Notes: a model not told the origin generated them from the sequence alone. 64,000 nt of DNA from Notospermus geniculatus (GCA_002633025.1 NMRB01000167.1:14748-78747); one strand, 5' to 3'; counted from the stretch's first letter, positions 47,822-59,819 are shown. Numbers and translations: made by a program.

Positions 47822-49697
47822 TTGATTGATTTGATCGATCGATTGATTGATAGAATGATACATAATGATTTGCAAATTATTTCTTGATGGATATTGCGAG
47901 TGTTGAGCGTTCGTCAGTTCCGGTGTTTCTCACTGGTTTGAGATTCTGGTTTGAGCGAAGTCCAAATTTGACTTCATCAAGGTCACAGAAACGTGACTCG
48001 TACGTGGGAAAGATGACACCAGTGAGTGTGATTGGACAAAGGCCCATGAGGAATGTGTTGAGGAAGGGATAGGCCAAGGCCAATATGTGGGCTTTTTTCT
48101 TGCACCTACTCCCGCATGCACGAATATTTTTGCAAGGCTGAATGACTTCTTTCAGAATTCTCACTGGCGAAACCTCCCATATATCCGGGTGGGTGGGACA
48201 GTCATTCACTCTTGTACATTTCAAGAATGAAGACGATCTACTTTCATTCTTGGAAACCTGTCGTATCATTTGTTGATTTCCTTTTCAGGAATTTGTAAAA
48301 GGTTTGTAAACATGGTTTAGAAACCTTCTGCAGATTGGTTGACATGGTACTGGTTGCTTTTCATTTTTTTGATGGAAGGAAGGAAGGATGTTTCTCATGG
48401 ATCAATTGTAAAATATCTGATGAATTGTCCTGGTCAAAAATTGTCCTTTGTTGTGTGGGAATTAACCTCTTTAGAAGGGCGAAAGATTTTCAGCACCGAG
48501 TTGTGAGATAAGGTATTATTTTGGTCCGAAAAGACATCTAGCCGCCCCTCCTCTGCCTGGGGGCCTCCGAAAAATTCATTTTTTCCCCGAACTCACTGAA
48601 GTTACCCGCCTTAGGGTATGACCAGAAATGAATTGAATCAAGAGCGAAAATTATAATAATTTTACAACTAGCTCTTTTGACAACATAAATCGATTTTTGA
48701 AAGTGAATGCTGGAGGAAACCGGACCCTCTTAAGTAGACAAGTTTTTTCAGATATTTTGCAATTTAGGTAAGTCAACAATCGGTACCATGTGAAAGCAGA
48801 ATCTAGTTATGAGATGTCATTTGGTGGATGTGACGTCACAGAATTGGATGCTGCTTTCTTGTGTAGATAATATGACAGGTAGGTTCCAATCCAAATCAGG
48901 CGCTTCGGAAGAAAGAAGTCAACCAAAGCACGTACCCTCTACTTTTACTTTAACCCGTCTGTGGGTTCTCGATGTTAAGCGAATTGGTCGCACCGGCCGA
49001 TCCAAACTGTCTGTAAATATGATTGTTTTTATCACTTTTATTGCAGCTTTTCGTGTTTCGCATAATCTTGCTGTAACTAATTCTACTTTCTTCCACATAA
49101 CTAATTCTCACTCTTTCTCCTATTTTTTTACTGTTGTGAACTTTGAATTGTTTTGGGAGGGGGACAATGATCACTTCACCTCTTATTGAGGGCTCTTAGC
49201 CATGCTGCGGTAGGAAAACAACAATCTGAATCAATCCACCGGAAAAGCTTTAAAAAAAAGTTTGACGTTTTCCGTCAAATCTGATTTCATGAGAACCTCA
49301 TGATATTTTTTCCTTCAAAACCTTTTTTCGAGATTCAGATTGAAGAGCGCATCATTGGATTTTGATGTGATGGGTGTGGTCCCTCTCGAGTCTGCTGACT
49401 TCATGCTATGGGAGGGGCAAGTGGCGGCGACTCGCGGGGATCATCACCGTATACGTTCTCAGGATACTCTGACGTGATGTTTGCTGATCCTTGACTAAAA
49501 TCAACGATCTTTAGAGGACGCAACGTCCGCAATAACGCACCCTCCAAGCTAAATCAGTAAAAGTTTGTAACGTTGGTAGCGCTTTCGGAAAGCGTCGGGA
49601 CTAATTTTCGTTAAGGGATGGATGTGGACGTTTTATTTTTCGCCGAATTTCACCGCCAAAGGTGAGTCGATTGGTATCGTCTTCTGACTTATAATAT

Positions 49698-49915
49698 AAA
49701 AATGAAGGATTTCGAAAACACCTTTTTCATGATCAACTGAGCATTATTGAGACTAGCTTTCGACCCCTACTAGGTCTTCATCAGGTCTCAGACCTGATGA
49801 AGACCTAGTTAAGTAGGGGTCGAAAGCTAGTCTCAATAATACTCAGTTGATCATGAAAAAGGTGTTTTCGAAATCCTTCATTTTTATATCATAGCTGATC
49901 AACACGGCACCCATC
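49698..49915. mobile_element. foldback insertion present only in copy B
   Basis: Two ~90-base arms (AAAAATGAAGGATTTCGAAAA to complement) meet at a short GGTCTCAGACC centre near 49796. Flanked by TGACTTATAAT on both sides, which occurs once at the empty site in copy A (42808-42820). Confidence 0.9.
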
Positions 49916-50801
49916 AATACGTTGACTTATAATGGAACACATGACATATGACATCATTCTTCATCTTTGTTCTTTGTGTTTTTCAGGTTCTTCCGTGTGC
50001 TGCTGATGCTGGAGGTACGCGTCATTTCACCAACGTTTTAGCACTTTTTCGTTCAGTAATAGCAACTCGGTGGTTTAGTAGGCCTATTTAGGCCAGCAAG
50101 GGCAGTTGAACCACCCGGGCCGTAGTTTTGTCGGCCTTGTCATGTCACTATGCCCAGTTAAGTTATTTCGCGCCATTTGCGATAGACCTAGACGTCATTT
50201 CTTCGATGGACGCAATTTTTCGATTGCTGGAAGAACAAGTGTGAGTATATTTCTCTATTTTCCCCCTATTTCTTTGGTGGTACATCATCGTCGCTTTGCT
50301 CACGACTATAACATGTATAATACCGGTATTTTATGTTGCAGTTCACGTCAGAATATTGTTGAGTCCAACACATGGCATAATCCTTTTGGGAAACCAATTA
50401 CAGGTAACTAATTTTATAGTCCATGGTTAGTTGGTTGTTAGTATGTTTCCAACAGGTGTCCCCTGGCTTCTCATGAGGTTGATGTATTCAGGGACTCCAC
50501 GAAAATATAGGTAACCCTCATTGAATAACAAGATTATAGAATCAACATCTTCATTCTTTATTTTTATATTATTTCAACAAGATACAATGGATGTACAGAT
50601 AAATGCATGAAACCAGTAGACGGACTGGGAATTGGGAACTTGGCTGCACTGCTCAGTTGAATTTAGGGATATCTGGACAAAGATTGCCGGCTGCCCTCAT
50701 GCCAGAGCAACCTTCTAACATACAATATCTTTCATGGCATCGGATTGTACAAAAATCACTGTTTTACAACCAAAACAATGTACTTGATACAGGCTTTTCC
50801 T

Positions 50802-50912
50802 CATCCTCCCATAGCAGGGCTTTGGTCTCGCTCCTCTTCATACACCTGCACACTAAGTTAGTGTAAGCAGATGACGAGGAGCAAGGTAAAAACCCCTGCT
50901 GTGGGAGGATGG
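50802..50912. mobile_element. MITE family A, copy 6
   Basis: Copy-B equivalent of 44054-44162. Confidence 0.85.
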
Positions 50913-51434
50913 CTTTTCCTCCAAGATAGAGGAAAGCTGGGGATTTTAGGATATGAGATCCCCAGACTGAGACACACTGATGCTTCTGACTGCCAGGGGA
51001 ATATTACCTTAAGACCTGTTATTGTAATAAATGCCATTTTCCCAGCACCAGACAAGTCTTTAATCGGGTTCACGTTGATCAAAGAGCCAAGTTACCACGG
51101 TCAACTCCTGTAGCGATACGGGAATGTCTGATGGGTTCATTCTTTCAAATTAGCGAACCGGCCGAATGACATCGGACTTGTCAATTTCATTGTGGTTGTC
51201 TGACCCTCCTTTTGCCCTGTCTCATTTTCGACAATGTGGTCACACAGTAAAGTCCAGTTGATATCTATGTTTGTCCGACCTTTGCTGGTAAAAATAGAAA
51301 CCGGGCGGTATGCTATTCATTGAAGTGACAGGCATGCGAGTGCCTGATCATCAGACATGGATCGGTGGTGCAACCAGGGTGGGCCTATCTTTCATTCATC
51401 TTGAAGTGGACGTCACCTCTGTTGTCGTACTTGG

Positions 51435-54400
51435 TCACGTTGGAACACCTGATGCTGTAGCACCTTCACCACCAGCTAGTGTGTCTTCTATTTCACACCA
51501 GTTAGCTGCGATCTTGTCAATTTCATTCCGTTCTGACAGAAATCGCTTCCTAGGAAAGAGAAACACTGAACTGAGATTGCTTCGTGGCAAATCCAAACCA
51601 AACATTCTTTTTGCCATCAAAGACTCACACAATCTCACCTTGTATGTCATTCTGAGTATTTCAGTACAGACAACTGGTACACTATCAATGACGAAGATAA
51701 ACACGAGTGACTGTCAGTCCTGGTGGCTAGTTAAAGCCCCAATCCCCCATGCCAGAAAAATTGATTTTGAGTGCTTTCAGAGTGAAGACCACCTCTTTAT
51801 ATTGCATCTGTAGTAGTTGTTAGGTGAAAATGAATTGCACAAAAGAGCGCTCATTGCCATTAAAACGATTTAACTCATGTATTAACTGGGGCCAGACTTT
51901 TTTTATTTTTCGGATTACGGATCCGCCGACGTTTGTTTTTGCCAAAACAGAAAAAAAAATAAAATTCAGATATTCAGCTATTTTTATTTTTATTTTCCCT
52001 CCGAACTTGAGCTTCACCACGGTTACTGGGCCGGAAAAAATAAAACCATAAAATTTACCTAGCGTACGTTGTTTCAAAGGCCTCTCTCCTGCCTCCCGGC
52101 GCAACTGGCCATGTGTGATGGCATGGGATTGTAAAAAAAAACGTTTTCAGTGGCTTTGAACAGACCTGTCTGAGTCCTCATCTGGCAAATTTTATTTTTA
52201 TTCATCCTCCGACATAGTCTGCAAGGAATTGAAACCTATTCCCCGACAAAAAAAATAAAAATTGTTCTTCCTGCAATTTTTATTTTTATTTTTATTCCAT
52301 CCTCCGACATTTCCTGAACAAGAAAAAAATCCGTAATCCTAAAAATAAAAAAAGTCTGGCCTGATCATGTCCAATGTGAAATTTTTCAGCAACCAGTACA
52401 TTTTCTTTACCCGGTACTTACCATGTTTGTGGGAACATATCAGTCACTTCACTGACACTCAACTCCCCCGCCTCCAGTTCATGTATGCACCATCTCATGT
52501 ACTTCTCAGCAACGGCCTGCAGACGAGAAAACATGCTCTAAAAAGTTCCCCACACAGCCCTGCCCTCAAATAGTGTACCATAAGAGGGTGCAAGTCCATT
52601 CAAGATCGGGGGTGCATATTCACGGATGATGTTAGGATTTCTTACCTTCCACGCCCGAACTGCGTCTGCATCCAAACCAAGCCACGTCTGGATATCATCA
52701 ATCCTGTCATCAACCTACAAAACCAAATGTTGGATGCCGTGTTTGGTCACTACACGAGCGTCATCTGGAAATTGTGTCAAGTAGGCCTAGTTCTGAGCTC
52801 ATTCTGTAAGTCAAGTATGCATGTACAGAAGAGACAACAGTGTCTTATGGTTAAGGACTTGAGTGATGAACTTGAGTACACAAAGAACTCACTCAGACTG
52901 TTTCTGCAGACGGTTGTTAGATGCAGACAGTTCAAGAGAAACACTCACCTTGTGCAGAATTTTAGAAACTGAAAATGTGCTTGATGACTTGACCCACTGA
53001 GAGGCAGCAACTTTAGCCTTTTCCCTGATGGCTCGGCAGAGGATGTACCTGCGACAGGAATGATTGAATATTAAACTGTAATACCAGGTGCAAAACAATG
53101 AGAGCCAACTCACACGAGGAAAATGTAAATGGAGTACCGCCTTAACCAGCAAAAGAATGGCATTCATATGGATGACAGCAAGGTCGATGGCCAGCTTTGG
53201 CCATTATCAAGGTCTAGACACACATGAACATTTTCTTACCAGATTGTCTTCTTTTTGAGTAGACCCATGACATTGTGATCAGAATCCAGGAAGAACAGGA
53301 CTTCGCCTTCATATCCATACCCCTGGCGAATCTGGAAGAATGAACGGTACACAGTTGCAGTGAGNCATGTACTTCTCAGCAAGGGCCTGCAGACAAGAAA
53401 ACATGCTCTAAAAAGAGTTCCCCACACAGCCCTGCCTTCAAATAGTGTACCATTAGAGGGTGCCAGTCCATTCAAGATCGGGGGTGCATATTCAAGGATG
53501 ATGTTAGGATTTCTTACCTTCCATGCCCGAACTGCGTCTGCATCCAAACCAAGCCATGTCTGGATATCATCAATCCTGCCATCAACCTGCAACAACCGAA
53601 TGTTCGGTTTTTCAAGCGCTATCTTGAAATCGTGTCGAGTAGTTCTGAATTCATTTGGCAACTCAAGTATGCACCTACAGTGATGACAGCAGCGTCTGCT
53701 GGTTAAGGACTCGAGTACTTCTAGTGACTCTATAGTACGCAAAGAACTCGCCCCGACTGTCTCTGCAGACGGTTGTTAGACATGTTAGATGCAGACAGTT
53801 CAAGAGAAACACTCACCTTGTGCAGAATTTTAGAAACTGAAAATGTGCTTGATGACTTGACCCACTGAGAGGCAGCAACTTTAGCCTTTTCCCTGATGGC
53901 TCGGCAGAGGATGTACCTGCGACAGGAATGATTGAATATTAAACTGTAATACCAGGTGCAAAACAATGAGAGACAACTCGCAGGAGAAAAATATAAATGG
54001 AGTACCGCCTTAACCAGCAAAAGAATGGCACATATACGGATGACAGCAAGGTCGATGGCCAGCTTTGGCCATTATCAAGGTCTAGACACACATGAACATT
54101 TTCTTACCAGATTGTCTTCTTTTTGAGTAGACCCATGACATTGTGATCAGAATCCAGGAAGAACAGCACTTCGCCTTCATATCCATACCCCTGGCGAATC
54201 TGGAAGAATGAACGGTACACAGTTGCAGTGAGTCTCCAATCCACTTAGGAGCACAAGAACGGTGATCGTTAAAAATATCTGAGTTCTGGTGTATGAAATT
54301 TAAATATCTGGTGTATGAAATTGAGAATAGTTCAGGCAGATCTAACTCACTTGTTTCATTCTGTCATCCACCTTGGATATTGGGAGAGACTCATAACTGA

Positions 54401-57125
54401 CAGTACTGAGTCCAAGTGCCCTGGCAATCTGAATTAAAGTGGATATTCAGGTGTTTAGGCATGGAGAAAACTTGCGGTGCCATGAAGAAGGAATCTGAGT
54501 GGTGATAGGCATGGAATTTTCCACCGTGACTGTCAACAGTTTAATAGTGAGTGACCAAGTCATCATCAGTGACTGGAGTATGTGCCAAGCTTCCTTTTCT
54601 CCTCGGTTGCATTTTCATTTGCCTCCAGTTTCAAAGCATGGCAGTGTTCAAGGAAATAGGGTTTCGAGATTTACAAGGTAAGACCGACAGCCTCGCAACG
54701 GACATCTTACTTCAATGGCTACATGTGGTGGCATACAGCAAAGCTGGGCGGTGGAGGATGGTTCAAGATTGGTGCTAGTCCACGTGATGAACTGCAGCTC
54801 AGGCCTGGAATGACGAGATCACGAATTAGATATGAGATCACTGACAATCACCATGTGACTCTTCATTTTGATACTAGCGAAAAATCTCCACAAAACATGT
54901 ATTAGACACTGATGCATACATACCTTTGAAGATAAGAGAGATCCACAACATGTTGGCTATTCGGAGACAAAATCTCAAAGACGGCAGTGAACCTGGTTAT
55001 GCAGAGAAAATCAAGGAGTCTGAAAGAAAACGGTCATCAATCAGTACCTACATGCCTACTTGGGAGTATACTGCCATGACGAACTAATATCAGCTGCCCC
55101 AAATATTATGACGAGTACACTACTGTACACTACAGCTCCCTAATCCAAGTGCACCAACGTACCTCTTCCTCTTTTCGGCAGTCATACTATCTAAAGCCTC
55201 CATGACAGTCCCAGCGACAACATTGGCTACTCGATACCGTGGTTCCGTGTAGAGTTCGATATCATCTGGAAATGGATAATTTTTCAGAGAAATTTTCCGC
55301 TAATAAGAGAGCCACTGTCCCTACAGCATGAAGATTGGAACACCCATGGATCGCAGGCAGAACACCAGAGGAGACAGGCATTGTTTCCACTGCACCACTT
55401 GGGACTGGATTTCAAATATCACAACACTGACAGAAGTTACCACAACATGGATGTCATCACTTCAGGGTTGATGCACACCTTTTTTTCTGAGTAGCAGGTG
55501 GACATTTTTGGAACCAGCACATATCACATGCTGACCATCGAGGAAAATACAACTCAGATGTGCAGCTTCACCGTTGGCTTTTCTCGTCGCTATCACAGTC
55601 GTGGCATCATCTAAAGGCTGGAAATAATAAACAAACTGACTGGGTTACTGCTGCACAGTATCGCTATTGAGAAATCATCTAGTTAGTAAACTGTAACCAG
55701 AAATCACGGTTCAAAGTTCATAACCATTTGGTCTAAAATGCGACCTGGATTTTGCTCTGGTGCGACCCAAATATTTGATGCCCTAATGCATTTTGTATTG
55801 TGTGCGACTCTTGATTTTTTGGCAGTTCAACCAAAATCTGCTTTTTCATAATATGAACTTTGATCCCTGGAAATTCAGGCGAACTTGTGTTGGTGCCGTA
55901 CCGTACAGCAGAAGTAGTAACTTGTACCGAAAAAAGCGTTGTCAATATGAAAACTAAACTTGTAAAAGCCAGGCAGCCCTGATATAACACATAATCGTCA
56001 CCTTTGAGAAATATCTCTTCCATGTGAAGTTATCCCCTTGGTTTTTGTCATCATCATCGCCAAGACCACCGGTAAACTTTTTCAGGGCATACACAATACA
56101 AGAAGTGCCAGCACATGGTCCATCCAGCATCTCAAGGAAGCAGTTACCACGGGCAACCTGTAAAATATCAGTACAAAGTATATATTGAACAAACTGGGTT
56201 CTCCACAGACTATTTTAACAGAGTGGGCCACCCTATTAAAAAATGGGTCACACCATGCACACTGAGTCATTTCAACCATTAGCCATGTCAGCCAAAGGGT
56301 CTTAGATTTTGGGGCCACAATCATTACTGCATGGCGATAATAATATTGTATTGGTCAATTGGATGTTAGAAACTGGTAGGCCTCTGTAGGCTCTACTTTT
56401 CAGGTACCTTTTCCCGTATGTCGGCATTTTCATCATATATCGTGTCGTCAGGGCCATGTCTGCTGAACACTCGCAAGTCATGAAGCTGCCCTTTCTGGTC
56501 ATGCGGCAATACACCCGAGGGCACGTCAGCTGTAATTATCTTCAGATGCTGTCTTCCTCTGGCCCACTTAAGAAATCTGGAATTAAATGAAAACTTTAAC
56601 ACCTAACAATAACAATGCCAAACTTAGGGGGCCCATATTCCACATGCATGATGTTCAGCTGGGCTCCGACTCGTGCCGGTTTGTTTCTGATGCACCAATA
56701 GAGCTAGGCCTATGACATGTAATTGTTGTCAGTATAATTGCATTTATCAGTAAAACCTTTTGGGGGAGGGAGGGGATTTGGTACATTTTACTTCACTTGC
56801 TGAACCCTGCTTAGCACCAGGTCCCTGTAGGAGAGGGTTTTAAATGACCCGCTAGGATCCACTCTTCGTGACGTCACCATTACATTAATTAGCATAGGTA
56901 TATTATAGCAACGATTTTGACCATATTTGGAATGAGATGACATCCCCGACTCCAAACCTACTCAAAAGCTTGTTTTTCGCGATCTAATTGATCATCAACA
57001 GAGTCAGTGACGTCACAAATACTTTCTAGTGTTGTTTTTAGCAGTTCGATTTCAGTGAATTTGCTGCATTTGTCCAAAATCACAGAAATAATTTCACGCC
57101 GTGAAGCGCTGTCGAATTTTGCCAT
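51435..57125 (-). CDS. KxNG-class ATP-dependent RNA ligase, 13 exons
   Basis: Predicted nucleotidyltransferase that seals RNA ends. Minus-strand exons: 57125-56962, 56576-56408, 56157-56002, 55617-55479, 55265-55163, 55019-54924, 54804-54711, 54428-54351, 54199-54108, 53916-53817, 53586-53518, 52516-52422, 51549-51435; 1470 bases, 489 residues plus stop, all phases consistent. Motif I is TRKANGEAAH with the expected adenylated lysine at 176. VARG near 112-115 resembles the N-terminal ARG motif of Rnl1/Trl1-type ligases. FEIL (258-261) fits motif IIIa, EGEVLFFL (341-348) fits motif IV and LLKKKTIWY (357-365) fits motif V. No kinase or phosphodiesterase (healing) domain is visible. A sealing-only ligase of this kind has been described in amphioxus (BfRnl); vertebrates use RTCB instead. 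Exons 9-12 and 13 each have a second copy, so the transcribed choice is uncertain. Family call is from motifs, not alignment. Confidence 0.82.
51890..52361. mobile_element. 472 bp TIR element present only in copy B
   Basis: Ends GGCCAGACTTTTTTTATTTTT and AAAAATAAAAAAAGTCTGGCC are inverted repeats. The interior repeats TTTTATTTTTATT and TCATCCTCCGACAT. Lies between ligase exons 12 and 13. Confidence 0.9.
52497..54232. repeat. tandem duplication of RNA-ligase exons 9-12
   Basis: Two ~868-base copies, 52497-53364 and 53366-54232, meet at the N at 53365. Copy a holds exon 9 (54108-54199), 10 (53817-53916), 11 (53518-53586) and a truncated exon 12 (53366-53386). Copy b holds exon 9 (53240-53331), 10 (52949-53048), 11 (52646-52714) and the full exon 12 (52422-52516). 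Exon lengths 92, 100 and 69 are identical in both. Exon 11 differs by one residue (VDG against VDD). Including both sets would repeat a 108-residue stretch spanning motifs IV and V, so only one set is likely used. Confidence 0.9.
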
Positions 57126-57273
57126 GATCACGTGACTTTCTTCAATTTTGGAGGTAAGATTATTCCCCCAACGACCTTGACCCCAAATGTAAACTTTCTT
57201 CTTTCTCGAAAAAAGACATTATTTCGCCAATTTTTAGGTGCAGTTCAGGTTGTGAACTTAGACAAAAGGAAAC
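57126..57273. promoter_or_regulatory. RNA ligase/LENG1 bidirectional promoter
   Basis: Only 148 bases separate the ligase start codon (57125, minus) from the LENG1 start codon (57274, plus). The palindromic E-box TCACGTGA (57128-57135) lies directly upstream of the ligase start. USF/MITF-type factors bind this site. A shared promoter is inferred. Confidence 0.5.
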
Positions 57274-58857
57274 ATGAATATATTACCGAAGAAAAGGTGT
57301 GTTAGAATAAAACATTTGACGTTGAAAAGCCAAAAAATCATGACTTGCAAACAAACATGCTGCTGATCTGAATCTGATGCACTGCCACTGCACTGCAATG
57401 CAGTGTAGTGTGCATGCAGTGCACAGTACACATGCAGCATGTGCAGTAGGCCTATGACATGTCAGTATTGGTTATGATGGTCACACACACGCCCATGCGG
57501 ATGATCTGATGCTGCTGCATGCATGCATGCACTGCAGCCCAGAGATCATGATTGATTTGATGCTTGGTTGGAAAAGGTTGGGAACTTCTTCTCGTGTTCT
57601 CACTCATATGGTTCTGTGCCACAACAACTAACTGTGCACACCGGCGACGGTACGCGGAAAAAATCCCCCCGGAAAAAATCCCCCTGGAAAAAATCCACCC
57701 AGAAAAAATCCCCCTGGAAAAAATCCCCCCGGAAAAAATCCACTTTTTGGTAAAGTAGGAAAAAATCCCCCCGGAAAAAATCCCCCTTTTGGTCAAGTAG
57801 GAAAAAATCCCCCCTTTTGGTAAACTAGTTTGGAAAAAATGTACTTCACTGGTAGGATTTTTCAGATTACGAAAGCCCAGCAGTCTCATTATGAAGTCAG
57901 GTTCACAGATTTGTGCACCTGATCACATTGTTCTTGATTTTTTTAAAATTTAATTGTGACCAAGTTTGGCAAAACCCACCCAAAGTCGCTGAACACCACA
58001 AGGTTATGGGTTACATAGTAGCACGGACCTGTATACAGGCTCGTGATAGTAGGGAGTCAGTGTTATCACAATAAAAAGACGACGGCCTGNTTGTCTGTGC
58101 CTGTTGAAGCAAATCCAATATTGTGATACTCTTTCACTAAACTGAATAGCTCGCTGGGTGGTTATTTATTCACTAAATATGGATTTCTTTGACAGGAAAC
58201 TAAGTGAAGAGGAGGATAAGAAGAAAAAATCTGCATTAGATCCAATGAGGATGATGTCAAAATATGTGGATATTACACAAAAAGTTGATGATAGGAAGCA
58301 TGGAAGAGATAGAGATAAAGATAAGGTATGGAATGGGATGGAGGAATATAGAGACTACAATTGTTCACCCTTGTGCAAATGGGGATCCTGACTATGACAG
58401 GGGGCAGTGCACAGTAATCAGGTCCTATACAATGGATGCCTTTTGTGTTGGAAATTGATCAGGACCTGAATGTTCCGTTTAACCACCAGTGACACCTATT
58501 GAAGTAGTGAGTTAGGTTCCTCATTAATTGCATAGGAGTTCGATTTACATGTAGTGTAGCTTTTCTCTCATGTTTCAGGATACAAAGAAACACAAACATA
58601 AACACAAAGAAAAAGAGGGTGAAAAGGCGAAGGAGTCTGGCAAGAAGAGTATAGAACAACTGCGGGCGGAACGACTACACCGAGAGAGAATAGAAAGAGA
58701 GAAAACAGAAAAACTATTAGCGAAATTGAGGGGAGATGCCCCTAAGGAAAAGGAAACCATTCCTGATGAACGGACTATGAAATATAATTCTCAGTTTAAT
58801 CCAGAATTTGTTCGGAAGCCGAGGAAACCTAGAGACATGAGTGAGTTCTATAAATAA
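57274..58857 (+). CDS. LENG1: LENG1-like protein, internal exons missing
   Basis: Homolog of leukocyte receptor cluster member 1, a conserved charged nuclear protein of poorly known function. Exon 1 (57274-57296) encodes MNILPKK and ends in phase 2 before GTGTGT, matching the start of LENG1. The penultimate exon (58196-58325) begins in phase 2 and encodes [20 protein letters not shown]. The last exon (58579-58857) encodes a Lys/His-rich run, the conserved [18 protein letters not shown] and [18 protein letters not shown], and a TAA stop. The central exons, which should start with the conserved WHV segment, were not found between 57297 and 58195. A single N at 58090 lies in that interval, so sequence has probably been lost there. 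The open frame upstream from 58158 is intron read-through. Confidence 0.85.
57655..57840 (+). repeat. GGAAAAAATCCCC minisatellite
   Basis: About ten 12-13-base units, with two longer CTTTTGGT-AAGTAGG spacers, in LENG1 intron 1. The units are near-palindromic at each end. Confidence 0.9.
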
Positions 58858-59813
58858 TGTGACAGTGCCGACTTTTGTACCTTAAAATGGGAAGTGCATT
58901 TCATTCTCCATGTACCGGGTCGTTACATGTACCGGCACTTGAAAGAAGATATCCATATATACATGTATTGTCAGGAACTGTAATTTGCCAGTGTCTGCTC
59001 TGACAGTATATACGATGGTGTCTTAATGCCAGTAAATATTATTCAAATTCAAAATAATTTCTTTTGTTTGTTTAGAAACGACATGTGGTCTTTTTGATGC
59101 CACAAAAGTGCTGTTGATTGAAGTTCCAATGTCCTGATAATCTGAAGCGCACCAAAGGTTGGCAGTCAAAATAGGGTATTCTGGTACCCTGCTGTAAGGT
59201 TTGAAGTTCCTCCATCTATCTGGTGACAAAAACTGGGATGTAACTCTTCCTCTTCAATAGAAACATGAACCCCAGCAATAAGTGATTATATGGAAAACGT
59301 GATTTTATTACATGTACAAATTACAGACAAAACTCCTATGAGATGAAGACGGGAATGACAAAAATATAAGTATATGCCAATGGCATAAACAGCACATTGT
59401 ACGCAACCTACTCGTACTTGTACCTGGCTAGAGAACAAAGTGTTAGTGTTAATCAACACAGCCCTCACTGAATAAGGTTCTTGAACACTGGTTTGAAACA
59501 GAGGGTTAACACTATCGTTTAAGATGTGATGAGAAAGTAAACTGTGGCTTGCAGGTACAAGAACCCAGGGCTCTCACTGGAGTTTTCAGTAGAAGGGTCA
59601 GAGACTTCTGTGTATTTTTTTTCTGGGTCAGCCCTCAGTAAGTCAGGGGTCAACCATGGTCAGTTCACAACATTGGGTGAATCTTCGCGTGTTGCACTGA
59701 CTCCTGCTGGTTTTTACTGTGCTTCAGACTACACACTTTGTGCGTATTTGACCCGAGACCTCGGGTCATTGAGAGCCCTGAGAACCCATTGAATTCAACA
59801 TGATTCTGACACG

Positions 59814-59819
59814 TTTATT
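59814..59819 (-). other. SNRPD1 polyadenylation signal
   Basis: AATAAA on the minus strand, about 220 bases downstream of the SNRPD1 stop codon. This is the nearest canonical signal I noticed. Confidence 0.55.

Larger units (their letters stand above)
38195..52395. repeat. ~7 kb tandem duplication (two diverged copies)
   Basis: Copy A 38195-45139 and copy B 45528-52395 align over nearly their whole length, from the shared AGTGGAAATGTGGCAAATAA start to TTTTTCAGCAAC. They differ by a few percent plus many small indels. Each holds elements absent from the other: A has an insertion at about 43318-43690, B has insertions at about 49698-49915 and 51890-52361. Both contain the RNA-ligase terminal exon. 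B has an N gap (47656-47821) where A has a minisatellite. The stretch 45140-45527 between them holds no gene I can support. Confidence 0.92.

Noticed and set aside
54551-54778. Plus-strand frame MTKSSSVTG... and MAVFKEIGF
   Set aside because: It overlaps ligase exon 7 on the opposite strand, whose phases fit exactly; the plus frame has no partner exons.
57564-57889. Frames with EKIPPEKIP or IFSGGIFS repeats
   Set aside because: They are translations of the GGAAAAAATCCCC minisatellite.
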